Shown piece after piece: positions 57,868-64,000 of a stretch of 64,000 nt of DNA; position 1 is the stretch's first letter; every line of letters starts with the position of its first letter. The notes under the pieces are model-generated. The model was not told where the DNA came from, did not search any database, and was given only the letters and a program-made list of their open reading frames with translations. Origin of the DNA: Monodelphis domestica (lineage: Eukaryota; Chordata; Mammalia; Didelphimorphia; Didelphidae); the NCBI RefSeq assembly GCF_027887165.1, contig NC_077232.1, positions 78,149,369 to 78,213,368 of the forward strand, read 5' to 3'. A program made the position numbers and the translations under genes.

Positions 57868-58615
57868 TGTAAAGGGGAAAAGGGGTTTAATTTTTAAAGG
57901 GTTGGACTTGATTATTTAAGAGTGTAGTCACCAGGAATTTAATTAATTCCAAAGAGATTTTATTTACAATTTATTTACAAAATGTAGAAAGAGTGAAGCA
58001 AGAAATCAGAGAGAGGATAAGGTAAGATATTTAGCCTGAGCACTAAGTAATTTACTCCCCCCCCCCCCCCCCTTTGGGCAGGGAGAATTAGTTTCAGCCA
58101 ACCTCAGCAAAGCCTAGGAACTGGGCAGTTTCTCAAGAGGATAGGTCTTTCCTGAGGCCAATCTCTTTAGAGAAAAGCCAGCAGTTAAGAGTTAGCTTTT
58201 TCACTTACCATGTGTCAGTCCAGTCATCCGATCCTTCTGCCCCTCTTCACCAGCATCAACTCATGCATGAAGAATTGAATTCTCACAGGAAGTAACAACT
58301 CCTTTTAAAGATGCTTCTTTTGGGTCACTTCCTGTGTCTTCCCCTAATTTTACATCTACCAATCAGTTTACGCTTTGTTTTAGGACTGCCCAGAAGACAG
58401 TCAGTCGATTCTGATTTGTCATCTACTATTGCACACGTGGGTGATTAAGTGGGATATTTGCACTTTTGGTGATTAGATCTAAATGGGCAGATCTTCATAC
58501 TTTTAAGTACTATATTCTAAAAATAGACAGGGGTTATAATTTAATCTTCACAATCAGGGGAGAGTTAAGTATTTTCATTGTTATAATCAGGGAAGAGTTA
58601 AATGTAATCTTCACA
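57868..58615 (-). mobile_element. Solo LTR, family A, with GTTT duplication
   Basis: 748 bp, with minus-sense TGTGAAGATTACA start and CCCTTTACA end. GTTT stands at 57,864-57,867 and at 58,616-58,619. Contains a C-run at about 58,057-58,072. Antisense to TACC3, 200 bp upstream of exon 8. Confidence 0.88.
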
Positions 58616-58817
58616 GTTTGAGTTGGGAGAATTTAATTGATAATCTATATATTCCTGGCATAATAGATTCTTGTCTATAAGTTTTCTTTTTAGCTGAGAA
58701 TTAAATTTTGGGTGAAATTTATTTGATTTTATGAATATTGGTAGAGATTGAGGCAAAGAGCAGTCCTATAAGTTCGATGTCATTTGAAATACTTTACTGG
58801 TTAATTTTATTCTTCAG

Positions 58818-58870
58818 TTCTAGGCACGGACATAGAAATTGACTATTTGGAACAGTTTGGAACTTCTTTA
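58818..58870 (+). CDS. TACC3: TACC3 exon 8, residues 550-567
   Basis: The exon lies between TTCTTCAG and GTAAGT, 53 nt. It encodes VLGTDIEIDYLEQFGTSL, matching human VLGTGAEVDYLEQFGTSS. It ends in phase 0. The DYLEQFG block is one of the best conserved parts of TACC3 outside the coiled coil. Confidence 0.97.
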
Positions 58871-59388
58871 GTAAGTATAAAACTGTTGAAAAAAATTAAA
58901 AACAGTATGGATAGAATTTTCTCCCCAGGACTCTCACCCAGCATCCCATTTGCGTGTTTACACTATGTGCTAACATAGGGAGGATATATTTTGGAGTGAC
59001 CCCATGTCTGTCTGTCTGTCTCTCTCTTTCTCTCCTCTTTTCCCTGTCCTCCCTCCCCCTTCCCCCTCCATATGGCTGCTGAAACTGGCTTTCAGCCAGG
59101 CAGGAGAATTACACATGTGGTCTTACTTTAGTTAGAAAATTAGGCTTTTAACTTATATTTCTTTTTTTTTTTAATTTCTTCTACTTCAAGTTATTATTAT
59201 TAAACTTTATAAAATTAATACTTGGAGTTATTGATACTAATTTAAATCTTACAAAACTGATATAAATTAAGCATGATTTGATGTAGGGATATTTCTACTT
59301 CTGATTATAAGTTCCAAACCAAAATCATCTTGGATACGATTGGATTTATATAACTCATTTAAAAAAAATCTTTTCTTTTTCTCCATAG
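58871..59388 (+). other. TACC3 intron 8
   Basis: Pyrimidine-rich stretch (CTGTCTGTCTGTCTCTCTCT near 59,008); no gene. Confidence 0.7.
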
Positions 59389-59495
59389 TTTAAGGAATCT
59401 GCCTTGAGAAAACAGTCCTTATATCTTAAATTTGACCCACTACTGAAAGAGAGCCCCAATAAACTGGATCCTGTAACTACTGCAACAACTAATAG
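59389..59495 (+). CDS. TACC3: TACC3 exon 9 with Aurora A/clathrin module, residues 568-603
   Basis: Acceptor CTCCATAG, donor GTGAGT, 107 nt. It encodes [20 protein letters not shown], virtually identical to human. By alignment, the Ser in RKQSLYL (residue 577 here) equals human Ser558, the Aurora A site whose phosphorylation creates the clathrin heavy-chain interface. The following DPLL supplies the hydrophobic Leu pair used in that contact. All key residues are present. The exon ends with two bases of a Ser codon. Confidence 0.97.
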
Positions 59496-60288
59496 GTGAG
59501 TTGATTTTTGGGGGGCAGGATTTAATTTAGTTTATTTCATCAAACTCATGCTTGCTATGTTCAAGGTACTTGATCATTTATTGGGAATCACAACCAGAAC
59601 TAGGAACTTTTTCCATTTGGGAAAACAATTTGGAGACTGTAGTGATACAGAATACTTTATGTGTGCAGGTATACCTGTGCCAGAGGAAAAGGGATGGCTT
59701 TCCTCCATAGCCTTGAGAGGCTTGTGTGATTGACTAGAGAGGAAGCCAACTGATAGTATCTCCTGTTAATTGGAGTTTTTCTGGAGTGATGATGGTGAAA
59801 ATCATTCACTTGACTAGAAAATTCAGATAAACTGCAAGCATTTTATTATCTATTTGGTGCTCTATATCTTTCTTTAGAGTCTTACTCGAATACTGTGTTT
59901 TGGTATAGAGATGACTCTTGTTCTTGGCAGGCTTTTGAGCTCTGAGAGGTCCCCCTCCTTTGGTCTGTCTACCTCTCCTCATTAAGTTTACAGACATTTG
60001 CCATCAGGGTTACTATGGGTTTTGTTTTCTTTTAAACAGAGAAAGCAACTTTAGAAAACCCAATAAGTCATAGAGTTGTAGTCTACATTGGTGTAAGGAG
60101 TACTTGCTCAGATGACATCATTGATTTATCTGAGCACTGAAGTAGGTTTCTAAATGGAGTTATGGAAACCTGCACTGGAACTCTTATTAGATTTAATGAG
60201 AATGTGAAATAATTCCATATTTGTGAGCATTGGGATCCTAATTAGAAGTGAATTAAATCTAAAAAAAGTATATTCTCTTTTTCTAAAG
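59496..60288 (+). other. TACC3 intron 9
   Basis: No repeat recognised; short open frames only. Confidence 0.6.
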
Positions 60289-60385
60289 CCTTCCTGACTT
60301 CATGACAAGCAAACAATCCCAGAAAAATAATCAAGATAATGCAAAACTTGATGAATTTGACTTCTTGGGAACACTTAATATTCCT
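60289..60385 (+). CDS. TACC3: TACC3 exon 10, residues 603-635, last exon in window
   Basis: Acceptor TTCTAAAG, donor GTGAGT. The segment encodes LPDFMTSKQSQKNNQDNAKL and DEFDFLGTLNIP; human has AKLVEFDFLGALDIP. It ends in phase 0 just ahead of where the proline-rich linker and the roughly 200-residue TACC coiled coil begin in human. Those exons are not found up to position 64,000. Confidence 0.96.
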
Positions 60386-60399
60386 GTGAGTAATTAATT

Positions 60400-60436
60400 A
60401 TTATTTTTATAGACCCTCACCTTCTGCCTTAGAATA
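60400..60436 (-). repeat. SINE tail fragment
   Basis: ATAGACCCTCACCTTCTGCC then TTAGAATAAATAAATAAA, the 3' end of a reverse tRNA-derived SINE cut off where L1 begins. Confidence 0.5.
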
Positions 60437-60441
60437 AATAA

Positions 60442-63400
60442 ATAAACAAGTGAGAAATCATATGTTTTCATCTGCATTTCTACTCCAACAATTCTTTCTC
60501 TGAAAATGGATAGCATTCTTTTTCTTAAGTCCTCAGAATTGTTCTGGATCATTGTATTGCTGTTAGTAGCAAAGCCTATCACATTTGATCCACGACATTG
60601 TAGTTATTGTGTATAATGATCTCTTGTTTTGCTTATTTCACTTTGCGTCTGTTTTTTATCTCTTTGAGATACCTACTGATGGTATTGCTGGGTCAACGGG
60701 TATGTATTATAATAGCCCCTTGGGTATAGGTTTCACTACAGAATGATCGAATCCATTCATAACTCTCCCATCAGGGCATTAGTATCTCACCTTTTCCATA
60801 TCCCCTCCAACTTCATTTTTCTTTTCTGTCATAACATCCAATCTGAAAGGTGTGGGGTGGTACCTCAGAGTTGTTTTAATTTGCATTTCTCTGATTAATA
60901 GTGATTTAGAGCATTTTTGCATGACCATAGAGAACTTTAATTACTTTTGTCTGAGAACTAACTGCCTGTGCATATATTTGTCAATTGGGCAATGACATAT
61001 TTTCTTATTTATTCAACTAATTTCTTTGTCTTTGAGAAACGAGGCCTTTATGAGAAAGACTTAGAAAAACTTTTTGCAACATTATAATTGTATTAATTTT
61101 CCATCCTATTTACCCCCATTAAGGTCCCCCCCTCCACACTTTGTCTTCTTTCCTATCAGCTACCTCTCCTACTTTCCTGTAGAGCTTTCTATACCCAGTT
61201 CATTGTATATACTCTTCTCTCATTGAACTAATTTCAGTGAGAGTAAGGATCCTGTACTCCTTTCTCCACCTTCCCCATCTTTCCCTCCACTGTTGTAAAA
61301 GCTCTTTCATGTCCCTTTTATGTGCAGTAGTTGAGCCCATTCTATTTTTCCCTCTCCTGCATTCCAATGTATTCCTCTTTCTCATGCCTTAATTTAGTAT
61401 CATCCCATTCCAACTCCTACCCTTGTCCTCTGTCTAGATATACTTCTTCTAACTGCTCGAAAAATGACAAAGTTCTTTGGTGTTGCAAGAATCAAGTTTA
61501 ATCTTATTGAATCTTTTGATTTCTCTTTTCTATTTTACCATGAGACTTGTATTTGAGAGCCAGATTTTTCCATTTAGCTTTGGTCTTTTCCTCAGGAATG
61601 TTTAAAAGTCCTCTATTTCATTGAACACCCATTTTTACCCCTGAAGGATTATGTTCAGTTTTGATGACTAAGTGATTCTTGGTTGAAGTCCTAGCTCATT
61701 TGTCCTCTGGAATATCATAGTACAGATCTTCTGATCCTTTAATGTAGAAACTGCTGAATCTTGTGTTATCCTGACTATGGCTCCATGCTCTTTTAATTTC
61801 TTCTTTTTTTGCTTTTTGCAGTATTTTCTCCCTGACCTAGAAGTTCTGGAATTTGGCTATAATTTTCCTGGGATTTTTCCTTTTGGGGTCTCTTTTAGGA
61901 GGTTTTTGGTGGATTCTTTCCATCTTTATTTTGCCCTCTGGTTCTAGACTATCTTTCCTTGATAATTTCTTGAAAGATAATGTCTAGGCTCTCTTTTTTG
62001 ATCATGGTTTTTAAGTAGACCATTAATTCTTAGATTATCTTTCCTAGATTTATTTTCCAGGTTGTTTTTCCAATGAGATATTTCACATTTTCTTCTAGTT
62101 TTTCATTCTTTTGACTTTATTTGATTGTTTCTTGATGTCTAGTGGACTCATTAGCTTTCATTTTCCCAATTCCGATTTTTAAGGAATGGTTTTCTTAAGT
62201 TTTTGTACCTCCTTTTTTATTTGACCAATTCTACTTTTTAAAAAAAGTTCTTTTCCTCAGTGAATTTTTGTACCTCTTTTTCCATTTGGCCAATTCTACT
62301 TTTTAAGGAGTTCCCTTCATTGGATTTTTGTGCCTCTTTTATGATTTGGCCTATTGTGTTTTTTAAGGTATTCTTCAGTATTTTTTTGTGCCTTCTTTAC
62401 CAAGCTGTTGACTCTTTTCCCATGATTTTCCTATACCACTTATTTTTTCCTCCACTTTTTCTTCTATTTCTCTAATTTGATTTTTTAAATACTTTAAAAA
62501 TTAAAATCCTAGGGGGCAGTTGGGTGGCTCAGTGGATTGAGAACCAAGTCTAGAGATGGGAGGTCCTGGGTTCAAATCTGGCCTCAGACACTTCCTCCCT
62601 GGGCAAGTCACTTAACCCCCATTGCCTAGCCCTTACGATTCTTCTGCCTTGGAACCAATACAGAGTATTATTTTAATTTTTAATTTTAATTTTTATTAAA
62701 AATTTTTTTAAAATAAAAAAATTAAAATCCTACATTAATTCTTTTTGTGCTTGAGAACAACTCCTGTTTTTCTTGGAGGCTGTGGATGCAGCAGTATTGT
62801 TTTTATTGTCTTCTTGTGCGTTTTTGTTTTGGTCTTTCCTGTCACCAAAATACCTTTCTATGTTAAGATTATTTTTCTGTTTACTCATTTTCCATACTTT
62901 TTCTTTTCTTTTAATTAAAAAAATTGTGAAAGTTGGGCTCTGTACTTGTGTGGCAAAGGGAGCACTGTTCCAAGCTTTAGGTTCTTTGTGCAGCTGCCTT
63001 CAGAGAGATTTCTAAAGATCTATCTGATTTCAGTTTTTCCAAGGTGGTATGATGTAAGGAGAAATGTGTTTAATAACTCTTCAGGTCTGTAAGTAACTCA
63101 GAGCACTCTTTTACCTCTTGGAGCTGTAACCAGGGTCTCCTGCTCTTCTGTGGCTATAAACACTGGTGCCTGTTAGTGTTCTTCCTCATCCTGAAATTGT
63201 GTCCCCAGACTATGAACTGGATCTACGTAAGGGCACTGCAATAAGAGTCTTGCACCCAGAGCAAAAGGACCCCTGCAGTCCTGAGTAATTTTCTGATCCC
63301 CTTCCCTCCTCTCTTTGCCTTGTTTAACTGAGAGCTCCAGAAACTTCTGCTGCTTCATCTACTTTCAAGGCCTGTGATGGGGCTTGCCCTGGCGTGCTAC

Positions 63401-63580
63401 ACTCCACCTCTACCTCAGTGCACTGGATCTGTCATTCTGGAAATCTAAGCCATTTTGTGCTGGAAAATTATTTTACCTTGTCTCTTGGTTGCTCCAGAAT
63501 TCATTCATAGCTTTTTGGAGGGTAATTTGGTAAAAATCAGATGAGGACCTGTACTTTCTCTACCATCTTGACTCTGCCTC
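60442..63580 (-). mobile_element. ORF2-deleted (half-L1-like) old L1
   Basis: 60,442-61,085 is 3' UTR and the C-terminal part of ORF2. At about 61,085-61,110 the sequence jumps to the ORF1-ORF2 spacer (TACCCCCATTAAGG), dropping about 3 kb compared with 27,190-30,400 of the intact-length copy. 61,440-62,510 is ORF1-like, including the pyrimidine-rich coiled-coil coding region. 62,733-63,580 is 5' UTR ending sense AGAGTCAAGATGGTAG. A SINE sits inside. Heavily diverged, no long frame left. Confidence 0.75.
62512..62716 (+). repeat. tRNA-derived SINE inserted in L1, 16-bp duplication
   Basis: AAAAATTAAAATCCTA at 62,496-62,511 repeats at 62,717-62,732. The SINE lacks the GCTGTGTGACC segment. Confidence 0.9.
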
Positions 63581-63865
63581 AACATTAATATTTTTAAAGG
63601 AGGAGAAAGATTATTGTGTGTTGCTTAGTGACTTTTAACATTAATTACTGAAAACACATAAGAAATGTTTGAATTAAGCATGTTAAGGTAGCTGGATTGG
63701 TTGATATCTAAGGACATATTTTCTACATCATTTTTAGGAATACTTTTCAAAAACAGCCCCTTAGCATTCCCTTTCACCATCATGAAGTACTAGTAAAGAT
63801 TGAAATTGTTCTGCCCAGGCTTGCTGTGGCAGTCTGGTATTGTAGAGAGAACATGGATTTTTTTT
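63581..63865 (+). other. TACC3 intron 10 sequence
   Basis: No feature recognised. Confidence 0.4.
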
Positions 63866-63867
63866 CT

Positions 63868-64000
63868 TTTCTTTTTTTAATTTTTAAACATTATTTTATT
63901 TGGTCGTTTCCATACATTATTCACTGGAAACAAAGATCATTTTCTTTTCCTCCCCTCCCCCCCACCTTTCCCTCTCCCATAGCCGACGCACGATTCCACT
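63868..64000 (-). mobile_element. L1 3' end, runs off the window
   Basis: Same 3' UTR subfamily as 151-284 and 26,147: TTATTTGGTCGTTTCCATAC then CTCCCATAGCCGACGCACG. It continues past the right edge. Confidence 0.85.

Noticed and set aside
1-64000. CRISPR arrays, operons or prokaryotic-type systems
   Set aside because: Repeats are dispersed SINE, LINE, LTR and DNA-transposon copies with eukaryotic spliced genes. No regular repeat-spacer structure exists.

Overview
The window looks like nuclear DNA of a marsupial. It carries two recognisable mammalian genes in a repeat-dense setting. There are tRNA-derived marsupial SINEs with a GGCAGCTGGGTGGCTCAG-type head, marsupial-type L1 LINEs, MIR/THER-type and L2 relics, class-I (ERV1-like) retroviral fossils and small hAT elements. 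I cannot name the species from sequence alone.

Host genes. TMEM129 is on the minus strand: coding exon 1 at 8,722-8,926 and exon 2 at 2,505-2,979. Its C-terminal RING-bearing exons lie beyond the left edge. TACC3 is on the plus strand: a non-coding first exon ending at 18,285, then nine coding exons from 46,618 to 60,385. Together they encode the first 635 residues; the C-terminal TACC coiled coil lies beyond the right edge. The head-to-head order is as in other mammals, but the two promoters are about 9 kb apart and the gap is filled with repeats. TACC3 intron 1 is about 28 kb.

Layout. 1-2,504: TMEM129 intron with SINEs and a short L1 tail. 2,980-8,721: TMEM129 intron 1. 8,400-9,200: TMEM129 CpG-rich promoter. 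9,200-17,800: intergenic, with two related LTR-like units, a 5'-truncated L1, a possible DNA transposon and degraded retroelement-like tracts. 17,850-18,450: TACC3 CpG-rich promoter with CCAAT and CHR motifs. 18,286-46,617: intron 1, containing hAT elements, L2 and MIR relics, a nearly full-length L1 (26,147-32,857) with target-site duplications, a class-I ERV pol fossil (about 33,150-37,670) with LTRs nested in and around it, and an ORF2-deleted L1 interrupted by two LTR-type insertions. 46,618-60,385: TACC3 exons 2-10 with SINE-, LTR- and L1-bearing introns. 60,386-64,000: intron 10, holding another ORF2-deleted L1 with a SINE inside it and the 3' tail of a further L1.

I found no operon, CRISPR array or undescribed multigene system. 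The most informative material is the split promoter pair, a 27-nt TACC3 microexon, the nested retroelements datable by their target-site duplications, and two independent 'half-L1' deletions.
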